NCBI GenBank assembly: GCA_010024875.1
Contig: RGFZ01000018.1
Span: forward strand, 1-52,154
Direction: 5' to 3'
DNA: 52,154 nucleotides
From: Oxalobacteraceae bacterium
Lineage (GTDB): Bacteria > Pseudomonadota > Gammaproteobacteria > Burkholderiales > Burkholderiaceae_D
Position numbers and translations under genes: made by a program. The notes under the pieces were generated by a model, which saw only the letters and a program-made list of their open reading frames with translations, made no database searches and was not told where the DNA came from. This document shows, one piece after another, positions 24,323 through 31,775 of this stretch; the first letter of the stretch is position 1, and the number at the start of each line of letters is the position of its first letter.

Positions 24323-25975
24323 ATGTGGTCACAGATTTATGACCCGTTCAACAACGTGTGGCTATCCACGATGGCAGCGGCGATTCCCGTGGTGGTGATG
24401 CTGGCCGCACTGGCTTTCTTTCATATCAAGGCGCATATCGCTGCGTTGATGGGTTTGGTTGCTGCGCTGGTCGTAGCGATCTGGGGATTCACGATGCCCG
24501 CCAATATCGCTGTTTCCTCGGCGCTGTATGGTGCGGCCTATGGACTGTTCCCGATCGGCTGGATCATTCTGAACGTGATCTTTCTGTATCAGCTCACTGA
24601 TCGCAAGGGCCAGTTCACGATTCTTCGCGAAAGCATCGCTGGTATCAGCAGTGACCGCCGCCTGCAACTCTTGCTGATTGCATTTTCTTTTGGTGCATTT
24701 TTTGAGGGCGCCGGCGGCTTCGGCACCCCGGTAGCTGTTACGGGCGCCATGCTGATTGGTTTGGGCTTTGCGCCGCTGGCCGCCTCGGGCCTGTCGCTGA
24801 TTGCGAACACGGCGCCCGTCGCGTATGGCGCGCTTGGAACTCCGATCATCGCGCTTGCTGCAGTCACTGGCCTCGACATGCTCGAGCTCTCCGGTATGGT
24901 GGGCCGTCAGCTGCCGGTGTTCTCATTGATCGTTCCGTTCTGGCTAGTCTGGGCCTTCTGCGGCTTGCGCGGCATGCTAGCGATCGCGCCGGCGATTTTT
25001 GTCGCGGGTATGGCCTTCGCTGTGCCTCAGTACCTGATCTCGAATTTCCACGGGCCATGGCTGGTCGATGTCGGCGCGGCAGTCTGCTCAATGGTTTGCC
25101 TGACCGTCTTCCTGCGCTTCTGGCAGCCGAAGGAAATCTGGACATCCGCGTCTGGCAAGGTCGAGGCTGGCGATGCCGAAGGTCCACCCGCCGTCGTCGG
25201 CCACAGTTACACACGTAAAGAAGTCATGGATGCATGGACACCCTGGCTGATCCTGTCTGTCATCGTTCTGCTCTGGGGAATCCCGGAGTGGAAGAAGTAT
25301 CTCGACAGCCTCTCGCTCGTCAAGATCGAGTGGGCCAACCTGCACATGCTGGTGCAAAAGATGCCACCCGTCGCTGCGACGCCGAAGATTGAAGAAGCGA
25401 TCTTCAAGCTCAACTGGCTGTCGGCCACCGGCACCGGCATTTTCATTGCTTCCGTGATCTCTGCTTTCCTGATGGGCTACCGTGTGCGCGAGATGCTCGT
25501 CGTGTACTGGGATACGCTCAAGCTGCTGCGCTATTCGCTGCTGACCATTGCCGCGATGCTCGCGCTGGGCTACTCAACGCGCTACTCGGGTGTGGATTCC
25601 ACACTGGGTCTGGCTTTCGCCAATACGGGCGTGCTGTACCCCTTCTTTGGTACTTTGCTCGGTTGGCTCGGCGTCGCGCTGACTGGCTCTGATACTGCGT
25701 CGAACGTGCTGTTCGGCGGTTTGCAGCGAACCTCGGCCGAACAACTGGGGCTGAGCCCCGTGCTGATGGCTTCAGCGAACTCGTCGGGCGGTGTGATGGG
25801 CAAAATGATTGATGCACAGTCCATCGTCGTCGCCTCCACCGCGACCAAATGGTATGGCCACGAGGGCGAGATCCTGCGCTACGTGTTCTTCCATTCGATC
25901 GCTCTGGCTACCCTTGTGGGTCTGCTAGTGACGCTGCAAGCCTATGTACATCCGTTTACCTTGTTGGTGAAGTAA
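24323..25975 (+). CDS. lldP: L-lactate permease
   Basis: 550 aa from the ATG at 24323. The ATG two codons earlier touches the GAGGGGAG ribosome site directly, so the second ATG, six bases from it, is preferred. LctP/GlcA family: about 12-14 membrane helices, and hallmark segments GAFFEGAGGFGTPVAVTGA, ANTAPVAYGALGTP, ALTGSDTASNVLFG and SANSSGGVMGKMI. It imports lactate, and often glycolate, with protons. No lactate dehydrogenase gene is adjacent. It is monocistronic, between its own promoter and terminator. Confidence 0.93.
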   Translation: MWSQIYDPFNNVWLSTMAAAIPVVVMLAALAFFHIKAHIAALMGLVAALVVAIWGFTMPANIAVSSALYGAAYGLFPIGWIILNVIFLYQLTDRKGQFTILRESIAGISSDRRLQLLLIAFSFGAFFEGAGGFGTPVAVTGAMLIGLGFAPLAASGLSLIANTAPVAYGALGTPIIALAAVTGLDMLELSGMVGRQLPVFSLIVPFWLVWAFCGLRGMLAIAPAIFVAGMAFAVPQYLISNFHGPWLVDVGAAVCSMVCLTVFLRFWQPKEIWTSASGKVEAGDAEGPPAVVGHSYTRKEVMDAWTPWLILSVIVLLWGIPEWKKYLDSLSLVKIEWANLHMLVQKMPPVAATPKIEEAIFKLNWLSATGTGIFIASVISAFLMGYRVREMLVVYWDTLKLLRYSLLTIAAMLALGYSTRYSGVDSTLGLAFANTGVLYPFFGTLLGWLGVALTGSDTASNVLFGGLQRTSAEQLGLSPVLMASANSSGGVMGKMIDAQSIVVASTATKWYGHEGEILRYVFFHSIALATLVGLLVTLQAYVHPFTLLVK

Positions 25976-25999
25976 AACGTTTGTAATACGCGCTTCCAA

Positions 26000-26033
26000 C
26001 CGTGCATAGCCACCGGCATGCACGGTTTTTTTT
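26000..26033 (+). terminator. Rho-independent terminator after lldP
   Basis: CCGTGCAT (26000-26007) and ATGCACGG (26018-26025) form a perfect 8-bp stem with a 10-base loop, followed by eight T residues. It separates lldP from the repeat-protein cluster. Confidence 0.92.
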
Positions 26034-26250
26034 CGTCCTGTTAAACAATGTCAGCGCCGAATTTGATCTGCGTCCAAATTGACTGATCGAGCTTGAGGAC
26101 TCTCAATCGTGCGTTCGATTGGTTTGCATTCTGCTCTCACTCATGACCACCATATGCTCCAGGTGATGCGCAGTGCGCGCATCGCCGTGGGCTTGCGGCA
26201 AAACACTGCCGTGATCTCATCCTTTTCATTTCGAGACAAGAGGAGCGACT

Positions 26251-27045
26251 ATGAATGGCATTCAGCAGTGGGGTGGCTATGGCGGACAACAACTGGCCCC
26301 GCAGGGCTTTTTCGGCAGTCTGATCGGTGCGCCACTCGGCGGCGTGATCGGCAAGGGCATCGGTGGCCTGTTAGGTAATGCCGGGCTGGGGAGTCAAATA
26401 GGCCATATAGCGGGCGGCATTGGCGGCGGACTTCTGCCCTTTCAGGTGGATCCGATACAGCAACTTCAGCAAGCTTATGCGCAGCAACTGCAGCAGCAAC
26501 AACTGCAGCAGCAACAACTGCAGCAACAATTACAGCAACTGCAGCAGCAATCGCCGCAGCTTTCGCCCCAGGGATTTTTCGGCAACCTGCTAGGACATAT
26601 CGGTCAACCGCTCGGCAGTGCGATCGGGGGTATCTTTGGTCAATCCGGGCTGGGCGGCTCGATCGGCGGTGCCGCTGGACAGCTTGGCAGGCTTTTGCCC
26701 TTCCAGATGGATCCGATGCAGCAGCTTCAGCAAGCCTATGCACAGCAACTGTATCAACAACAGATGCAGCAGCTCGCCCCTCAGGGATTCTTCGGCAATC
26801 TGCTCGGACAAATCGGCCAACCGCTGGGCGGCGCGATCGGCGGCATTTTCGGACAGTCAGGCTTAGGTGGCACGATAGGCAGTGCTGCAGGACAGCTGGG
26901 TCGCCTGCTCCCGTTCCAGATGGATCCGATTCAACAGGCCATGCTTCAGCAGGCGATGCTGCAGCAGCTTGCGCAGCAACAGCAGCAGCCGTACCAGAGC
27001 AGCGGTCAGCAAGCTTACTCGACCGGGCAGCAGACACTGCACTGA
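26251..27045 (+). CDS. Gly/Gln-rich protein with three PQGFFG repeats, unknown function
   Basis: 264 aa; the ATG has AGGAG five bases upstream. Three repeats start at residues 15, 104 and 175 with L[AS]PQGFFG, each running about 51-53 residues to LLPFQ[VM]D. The core is a glycine-zipper-like stretch (for example LGGAIGGIFGQSGLGG) that could pack in or against membranes. Between repeats are Gln-rich linkers; the first is almost pure Gln/Leu over about 23 residues. Repeats 2 and 3 are nearly identical. No signal peptide, Cys or known catalytic motif. I do not recognise a named family. It is the first gene of a cluster with a small prodomain-like protein and a subtilase, which suggests it may be the protease's substrate or partner. 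Confidence 0.8.
   Translation: MNGIQQWGGYGGQQLAPQGFFGSLIGAPLGGVIGKGIGGLLGNAGLGSQIGHIAGGIGGGLLPFQVDPIQQLQQAYAQQLQQQQLQQQQLQQQLQQLQQQSPQLSPQGFFGNLLGHIGQPLGSAIGGIFGQSGLGGSIGGAAGQLGRLLPFQMDPMQQLQQAYAQQLYQQQMQQLAPQGFFGNLLGQIGQPLGGAIGGIFGQSGLGGTIGSAAGQLGRLLPFQMDPIQQAMLQQAMLQQLAQQQQQPYQSSGQQAYSTGQQTLH
26293..26925 (+). repeat. Three tandem in-gene repeats (PQGFFG units)
   Basis: Unit cores are at 26293-26451, 26560-26712 and 26773-26925, encoding 53, 51 and 51 residues. Units 2 and 3 differ at only a few residues, while unit 1 has diverged in the glycine-rich part. Synonymous differences between units 2 and 3 suggest the duplication is not very recent and that the protein sequence is under selection. 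Confidence 0.85.
26482..26550 (+). repeat. CAG/CAA minisatellite coding a polyglutamine linker
   Basis: A roughly 15-base unit, CTGCAGCAGCAACAA, recurs about three times with variants and codes for Gln/Leu residues 78-100 of the repeat protein. Mixed CAG and CAA codons limit slippage, but the length could vary between strains. Confidence 0.75.
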
Positions 27046-27065
27046 CGCACGGTGTACTTACTCCA

Positions 27066-27087
27066 CGCCTGCCGCGTGCGGCAGGCG
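27066..27087 (+). promoter_or_regulatory. Hairpin between the repeat protein and the small prodomain-like gene
   Basis: CGCCTGCCG (27066-27074) and CGGCAGGCG (27079-27087) form a perfect 9-bp stem with a CGTG loop, 20 bases after the repeat-protein stop. The tail is ATTTC, so it is a poor terminator. It may protect the upstream message or reduce read-through, giving more repeat protein than protease. A second hairpin, GCAGCAC (27375-27381) with GTGCTGC (27391-27397), lies before the subtilase start. Confidence 0.5.
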
Positions 27088-27105
27088 ATTTCACTGGAAA
27101 TCTCT

Positions 27106-27369
27106 ATGCGCGCAATCGAAGGCGGACCGGGCTCGGGCCGTTACATCGTTAGTTCTGTTGATACGGGCAAGCTCAGCCAATTCATTCAGTCCAGCTATCA
27201 GGACCCCGGCTTGCAGCTGATCGATACCCTAGGGCCGATCGGAGCGCCGCATACGGCGGTTTACGACATGGCGCACGCCAAAGCGGCTGAATTGCAGCGG
27301 CGGTTCACGCAGTCTGGCGATCTGAAAATCGAGCCGGATCAACCGCTATCGATGTTTGGCATCTCTTAA
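27106..27369 (+). CDS. Stand-alone subtilase prodomain-like protein (possible I9-type inhibitor)
   Basis: 87 aa from the ATG at 27106 with a weak GGAAA ribosome site. An upstream start at 27052 would lie over a hairpin and is less likely. It resembles the N-terminal domain of the subtilase encoded next: GRYIV matches GQFVI, LQLIDTLGP matches IDVIDKIGP, and the end GDLKIEPDQPLSMF matches GQLIVERDQPLQLL. The pattern, with a final EPDQ, is that of inhibitor-I9 prodomains, which fold and block subtilisins. A free copy could act as chaperone or inhibitor of the protease. No signal peptide. The similarity is seen directly; the function is inferred. Confidence 0.65.
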   Translation: MRAIEGGPGSGRYIVSSVDTGKLSQFIQSSYQDPGLQLIDTLGPIGAPHTAVYDMAHAKAAELQRRFTQSGDLKIEPDQPLSMFGIS

Positions 27370-27423
27370 AGAATGCAGCACGGGGCCAATGTGCTGCGCG
27401 GCTCATTGACAGAAAGGATCACC

Positions 27424-29280
27424 ATGGCTTCAAAATCAGAGTCCGCGACAAGCGGCTCTCAAACCGTTACACCCGACACCGCCGCCACGCCGCAGGAAAG
27501 TAGGCAGCACTCGGTGAAGCAGCGAAAAGGACAGTTCGTGATTGCGCCACGCCGGGTACCCGGCATGCAGATGATGGGGCTTTCACCGCTACAGTTTTCA
27601 GCGGTTGAACAGGCGCTTCGCGACAGCCCGGATATCGACGTGATCGATAAAATCGGGCCGCGATCGGGTGTCGGCACGCTGACCGCCGGAGCGCAGGATG
27701 GTGGTGCCATACTGATTGCGCGCATGAGCGATGAAAAAGCTAGTGCGCTGTCGCTGCAATCCCAGGGACAGCTAATCGTCGAGCGCGACCAGCCATTGCA
27801 ACTTCTTGATGTGAATTATCCGCAAACCACACTCGTCAATTGCAGCATGCCCACGACTGGGTCGGCATTTGTCGCCGAGTTTCTTGTACTCGGTGCTAAC
27901 AACACTCCCGTCAAAGATGCGGAGGTCTATCTGTTCGGATCGCTGCTGCCGGCAACGGGCATCACGGATGGCACGGGACGGGTGAAGCTCACCTTGTATG
28001 GCGAGACTTCGCAAAGTCTTCGAAGGCTGTATGTCAAACCGCGTGCGGATTACTGGAGCTTCAGTCAGGAGCAGCCCGACATCAGCAGTAGCGAGATGAA
28101 TGTCATCGGCCTGCGTGCACTTTCTGACTGGCCTTCACTGGCGAACTTCCCCGCTCAGCAGCAACTAACTTGGGGTCAGAAAGCCATGCGCCTGGATCAG
28201 CTACCCGCGCACTACCGGGGACAAGGTATACGCGTGGCTATTGTCGATTCTGGCGCGGCTAACGCTCATCAGGACTTGTCAAAAATTACGCGTGGCTACG
28301 ATGTGATCAACAAGACTCTGAGCAGCGGCTGGAATGTGGACACGATATCGCATGGCTCCCACTGCGCCGGTGTGATTGCAGGAATGGATTCCGACTGGGG
28401 TATACGCGGCTTCGCGCCCGACGCTGAGGTCCATGCCTGCAAGCTATTCCCCGGCGGGCAGATCAGTCAGCTGATCGATGCGCTCGAGTATTGCATTGAG
28501 AAACAGATCGACGTGGTGAATCTCAGTCTCGGTGGCGCTGAGCCCTCAGAGGCACTGGAACAGCAAATCTTGCGCGCCAAGCAAGCTGGCATCGCCTGTA
28601 TTGTTGCAGCGGGTAATTCTGGCGGTCCGGTGCAATACCCCGCTTCGTCATCTCATGTGCTGGCCGTGGCCGCGATAGGTAAGCTGAATGAATTCCCGGC
28701 AGACAGTTATCACGTGCAGACGATGACTCCCCAAGTCGACTCGAACGGATTTTTCTCGGCGCGCTTCAGTTGCTTCGGACAAGAGATCGATGTCTGCGCT
28801 CCTGGCGTGGCAGTCACTTCCTCAGTACCAGACAATAACTTCGCAGCCTGGGATGGCACATCGATGGCGGCCCCCCACATCACGGGACTGGCCGCGCTGG
28901 TGCTCGCGCATCATCCGGATTTTCAGGGGACCAGCCCGCGCAGCGCAGAGCGTGTAGAACGTCTGTTTCAGATCATCAAACTGTCCTGCCGGCCAGTGAT
29001 GGTGGGCGATCAGCGGCGTACCGGATTTGGTCTCCCCGACGTGTTGAGAGCAGTGGGCCTGGCCCCTGCCCACCCGGCACCCATGATGGGTTCCACGGTC
29101 AGCAGTCAGGCCTTGTCGCCACAGATGCTGCAGGTACTTCGCAGCCTCTATCGTGAACCGCCTCGAATGATGCCCCAGACCTATGGCGGCGTCGCCGCGC
29201 TGGACCCGTACGCGTCATTCAGACAGATCATGTCACCGCAAATGACCATGCAGCACCCCTACGGCATGGGCATCTGGTAA
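27424..29280 (+). CDS. S8 family serine peptidase (subtilase) with prodomain and CnaB-like domain
   Basis: 618 aa from the ATG at 27424, which has AAAGGA five bases upstream; an earlier ATG at 27373 lies in a hairpin. Order of parts: a polar N-terminus without signal peptide (1-34), an I9-like prodomain (about 35-129), a beta-sandwich of carboxypeptidase-regulatory/CnaB type (about 133-228, with TPVKDAEVYLFG and TDGTGRVKLTLYG), and the peptidase. The catalytic residues are Asp275 (VAIVDSGA), His310 (HGSHCAG), oxyanion Asn398 (AAGNSGG) and Ser480 (GTSMAAPH). The C-terminal tail is rich in Met, Gln and Pro, like the repeat protein two genes upstream. All catalytic residues are intact. Its location looks cytoplasmic unless a non-Sec route exists. 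Confidence 0.9.
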   Translation: MASKSESATSGSQTVTPDTAATPQESRQHSVKQRKGQFVIAPRRVPGMQMMGLSPLQFSAVEQALRDSPDIDVIDKIGPRSGVGTLTAGAQDGGAILIARMSDEKASALSLQSQGQLIVERDQPLQLLDVNYPQTTLVNCSMPTTGSAFVAEFLVLGANNTPVKDAEVYLFGSLLPATGITDGTGRVKLTLYGETSQSLRRLYVKPRADYWSFSQEQPDISSSEMNVIGLRALSDWPSLANFPAQQQLTWGQKAMRLDQLPAHYRGQGIRVAIVDSGAANAHQDLSKITRGYDVINKTLSSGWNVDTISHGSHCAGVIAGMDSDWGIRGFAPDAEVHACKLFPGGQISQLIDALEYCIEKQIDVVNLSLGGAEPSEALEQQILRAKQAGIACIVAAGNSGGPVQYPASSSHVLAVAAIGKLNEFPADSYHVQTMTPQVDSNGFFSARFSCFGQEIDVCAPGVAVTSSVPDNNFAAWDGTSMAAPHITGLAALVLAHHPDFQGTSPRSAERVERLFQIIKLSCRPVMVGDQRRTGFGLPDVLRAVGLAPAHPAPMMGSTVSSQALSPQMLQVLRSLYREPPRMMPQTYGGVAALDPYASFRQIMSPQMTMQHPYGMGIW

Positions 29281-29286
29281 GCGCTC

Positions 29287-29319
29287 CGGGAAGAGTCTGT
29301 CGCGTGCGGGCTCTTCCCG
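29287..29319 (+). terminator. Hairpin after the subtilase gene
   Basis: CGGGAAGAG (29287-29295) and CTCTTCCCG (29311-29319) form a perfect 9-bp stem with a 15-base loop, 6 bases after the subtilase stop. No T run follows, so it is more likely a transcript-end protector or weak terminator. Confidence 0.45.
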
Positions 29320-29460
29320 ATCGGACCGCAGGAGATTTCCGATGTCATTTGATTGAGGCACTGATAGCAGCGGAACTTGTTACCTGCCCGGGGGGTCATG
29401 TCGTTTACGCAAGCCGGTGAGTTCATGCTGGCTCCGACAATATCACCTGCGAGGAACACC

Positions 29461-29808
29461 ATGGCAAACCAGCAAAGACATCACCCCAACCCGCAGCAGC
29501 AGCCTCACGAACTCTCGTCCCAGCCCACCTACAATCCCAATCTCTTGCTCGATACCTTGCGTGAGCGAATGCAACTGAAAAACGATGCTGCCCTCTCCCG
29601 AGCGCTGGAGGTTGCGCCGCCCGTGATCAGCAAGATCCGGCATCGTACACTGCCCGTTGGTGCGTCACTGCTGATACGCATGCATGAAGTCACGCAAATG
29701 AGTATTCGCGATTTACGTGACCTGATGGGAGACCGAAGAACGAAATACCGGCTCTCGGATGCTCAGGGCAAGCCCAAGCCTGTGATCGAATCCGCGACGC
29801 AGAAATAA
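29461..29808 (+). CDS. Small Cro/C1-like helix-turn-helix protein
   Basis: 115 aa from the ATG at 29461 with GAGGAA upstream; the longer start at 29377 adds unlikely residues. The first 25 residues are Gln/Pro/His-rich. Then come LLDTLRERMQLKNDAALSRALEV and APPVISKIRHRTLPVGASLL, the pattern of a phage-repressor-like HTH with the recognition helix around VISKIRH. A short basic tail follows. It is 180 bases after the subtilase and in the same direction, so it could be the cluster's regulator. Similar small HTH proteins occur widely in Burkholderiales, so the association may be chance. Confidence 0.7.
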   Translation: MANQQRHHPNPQQQPHELSSQPTYNPNLLLDTLRERMQLKNDAALSRALEVAPPVISKIRHRTLPVGASLLIRMHEVTQMSIRDLRDLMGDRRTKYRLSDAQGKPKPVIESATQK

Positions 29809-29893
29809 CGCGTGGGCGACGGTGAGAGCCCATCGATCCGTCTATCCGGATTTTGCTCCCAAAAGCTGAATGAATCAGCGATGTAGAAAAGGG

Positions 29894-30997
29894 TCAGAAC
29901 ACCACTAGATCGCGCATGCTCTCACCGGCATCCAGCTTATCGAAACCGCGATTGATATCTTCCAGCTTCAAACGTTCTCCGAGCAGCTTGTTGATCGGCA
30001 GCTTGCCCCGCTGGTATAGCCCGATATAACGCGGAATATCGCGCGCTGGCACGCAGGAGCCGATATAACTGCCCTTGATCGTGCGCTCTTCCGCCACCAG
30101 ACTGACCTGCTGGATCGGCCAGGTATGCTGAGGATGAAATAGACTGGCAGTCACGGTCGTACCGCCACGACGAACCACGCGATAGGCCAGCTCCATCGCT
30201 GGTATCACGCCGGCCATCTCGAAAGAAAAATCGACACCGCCCTTGGTGTACTCCTTCACCTTGGCTGCGGCATCTGGGTCGCGAGCATTCACGGTGAAGG
30301 TCGCACCAAAGTCCCGCGCGGCGTCGAGCTTCTTGTCATTCAGATCGATGGCCACGACTTCGCGTGCGCCAGAAGCGACCGCACCGAGCAAAGAGCACAT
30401 GCCGACACCACCCAGACCGATCACGGCCGCCGTCTGACCCGGCTGCACGCGCGCGGTATTCACCACAGCGCCCACACCGGTCAGCACCGCGCAACCAAAC
30501 AACGCCGATTCCACCGGATCAATGTCGGCCTCGATCTTCACGCACGAACGCGATGAGACCACCGCGTGCTCGGCAAAGGCCGACACGCCCACATGATGAT
30601 TCACCGCCTGCTGTCCGAGATGCAGACGACGCGCACCTGACAGCAGCGTGCCCTTGCCATTCGCTTCCGCACCGGGCTCGCATAGCGCGGGACGACCTTC
30701 CTGACAGGGCATGCAATTACCGCAGCTGGGCACGAACACCAACACCACACGGTCACCAGCCTTCAGGTTAGACACGCCGTCACCGACCTTCAGGACAGTC
30801 GCTGACGCCTCATGGCCGAGCGCCATCGGTACCGGACGGGGACGCACGCCAGTAATGACCGACAGATCGGAATGACACAGTCCGGCGGCAGTCATCTTGA
30901 CCAGCACCTCGCCAGCGCCAGGCTCATCGAGTTCGATTTCTTCGATCTTCAGCGGCTTGGTTTCAGCGAAATTTGAATCAGATCGTACGACCACCAT
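29894..30997 (-). CDS. Zinc-dependent alcohol dehydrogenase (class III-like MDR)
   Basis: 367 aa from the ATG at 30997. A TTG five codons upstream is possible, and both overlap the SDR gene end. Catalytic zinc ligands are Cys41 in GLCHSD, His62-Glu63 in GHEA and a later Cys in ALFGCAVLTG. The structural zinc site is Cys92, 95, 98 and 106 (CGNCMPC...C). The NAD fold shows GLGGVGMCSLLGA. It oxidises an alcohol to an aldehyde, or S-hydroxymethyl-glutathione in close relatives. It is the last gene of the minus-strand run that starts with the ABC importer and has an aldehyde dehydrogenase two genes upstream. Confidence 0.92.
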   Translation of the reverse strand: MVVVRSDSNFAETKPLKIEEIELDEPGAGEVLVKMTAAGLCHSDLSVITGVRPRPVPMALGHEASATVLKVGDGVSNLKAGDRVVLVFVPSCGNCMPCQEGRPALCEPGAEANGKGTLLSGARRLHLGQQAVNHHVGVSAFAEHAVVSSRSCVKIEADIDPVESALFGCAVLTGVGAVVNTARVQPGQTAAVIGLGGVGMCSLLGAVASGAREVVAIDLNDKKLDAARDFGATFTVNARDPDAAAKVKEYTKGGVDFSFEMAGVIPAMELAYRVVRRGGTTVTASLFHPQHTWPIQQVSLVAEERTIKGSYIGSCVPARDIPRYIGLYQRGKLPINKLLGERLKLEDINRGFDKLDAGESMRDLVVF

Positions 30998-31733
30998 CGA
31001 CCGGAAATTCAAGACCGGTCAAAAACTCCGCCGCATCAGTGCCGAGAAATACGGCGGCCGCGGCCATGTCCCGCGGCTCGCAGAAACGTCCGAGAGGAAT
31101 CGTTGCGACAAACTTCGCACGATTTTCCGGGGTATCCGGTACGCCCATGAAATCGCCGAGCAGACCAGTCGCGCCCATCACCGGGCACAGTGCATTCACG
31201 CGGATCTTGTCTGGCGCCAGTTCGACCGCCATCGCTTTCGACAACAAGTTCACCGCACCTTTCGAGCCGTTATACCAGGACAGACCGGGGCGCGGACGAA
31301 TGCCGGCAGTCGAGCCGACATTGATGATCACCCCACCCTGGCCACGCGCGCGCATCAGCGGAATCACTGCGTGCGCCATGTAGTAGATCGATTTCACATT
31401 GACCGCAAACATACGGTCGAAGGTTTTTTCATCAACCTGCAGCATGGGCTGATTCTTGTGTGTGGTACCGGCGTTGTTGATCACGATATCCGGCGTGCCG
31501 AATGCATCGACACAGGACTTGACCATCGCATTGACCGAATCGGCATTCGCGACATCGGTCGCTACTGCTTTGGCATTGGCACCCAGCGCCTTGGCCACGC
31601 GCTCGCCTGCGTCTGCGTTCAGATCCGCAATGATGACTTTTGCGCCTTCGCGCACATAGGCTTCCGCCATCCCTTCGCCAAAACCGCTGCCAGCGCCGGT
31701 GATGATGGCTACCTTTCCCTGAAGCTGTCCCAT
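30978..31733 (-). CDS. SDR family oxidoreductase (FabG/glucose dehydrogenase-like)
   Basis: 251 aa; ATG with CGGAG upstream. Cofactor loop TGAGSGFG (12-19), NNAG at 86-89 and the triad Ser141, Tyr154, Lys158 (YNGSK). It ends FPVDGGRTI, typical of classical SDRs. It lies between the aldehyde and alcohol dehydrogenase genes and overlaps the latter, so it probably shares their pathway, acting on a secondary alcohol or ketone intermediate. Confidence 0.9.
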   Translation of the reverse strand: MGQLQGKVAIITGAGSGFGEGMAEAYVREGAKVIIADLNADAGERVAKALGANAKAVATDVANADSVNAMVKSCVDAFGTPDIVINNAGTTHKNQPMLQVDEKTFDRMFAVNVKSIYYMAHAVIPLMRARGQGGVIINVGSTAGIRPRPGLSWYNGSKGAVNLLSKAMAVELAPDKIRVNALCPVMGATGLLGDFMGVPDTPENRAKFVATIPLGRFCEPRDMAAAAVFLGTDAAEFLTGLEFPVDGGRTI

Positions 31734-31775
31734 AGTGTCTCCGATGATACTGAATGAGTTACTGAAGCATCCCGC

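Noticed and set aside
26482-26550. CRISPR-like short repeats
   Set aside because: The repeats are contiguous, in frame and coding for Gln; there are no spacers.
26249-27094. Long minus-strand frame (281 aa) opposite the repeat protein
   Set aside because: It is Ala/Arg/Val-rich and mirrors the CAG/CAA and GGC repeats; the plus-strand frame has a ribosome site and coherent protein repeats.
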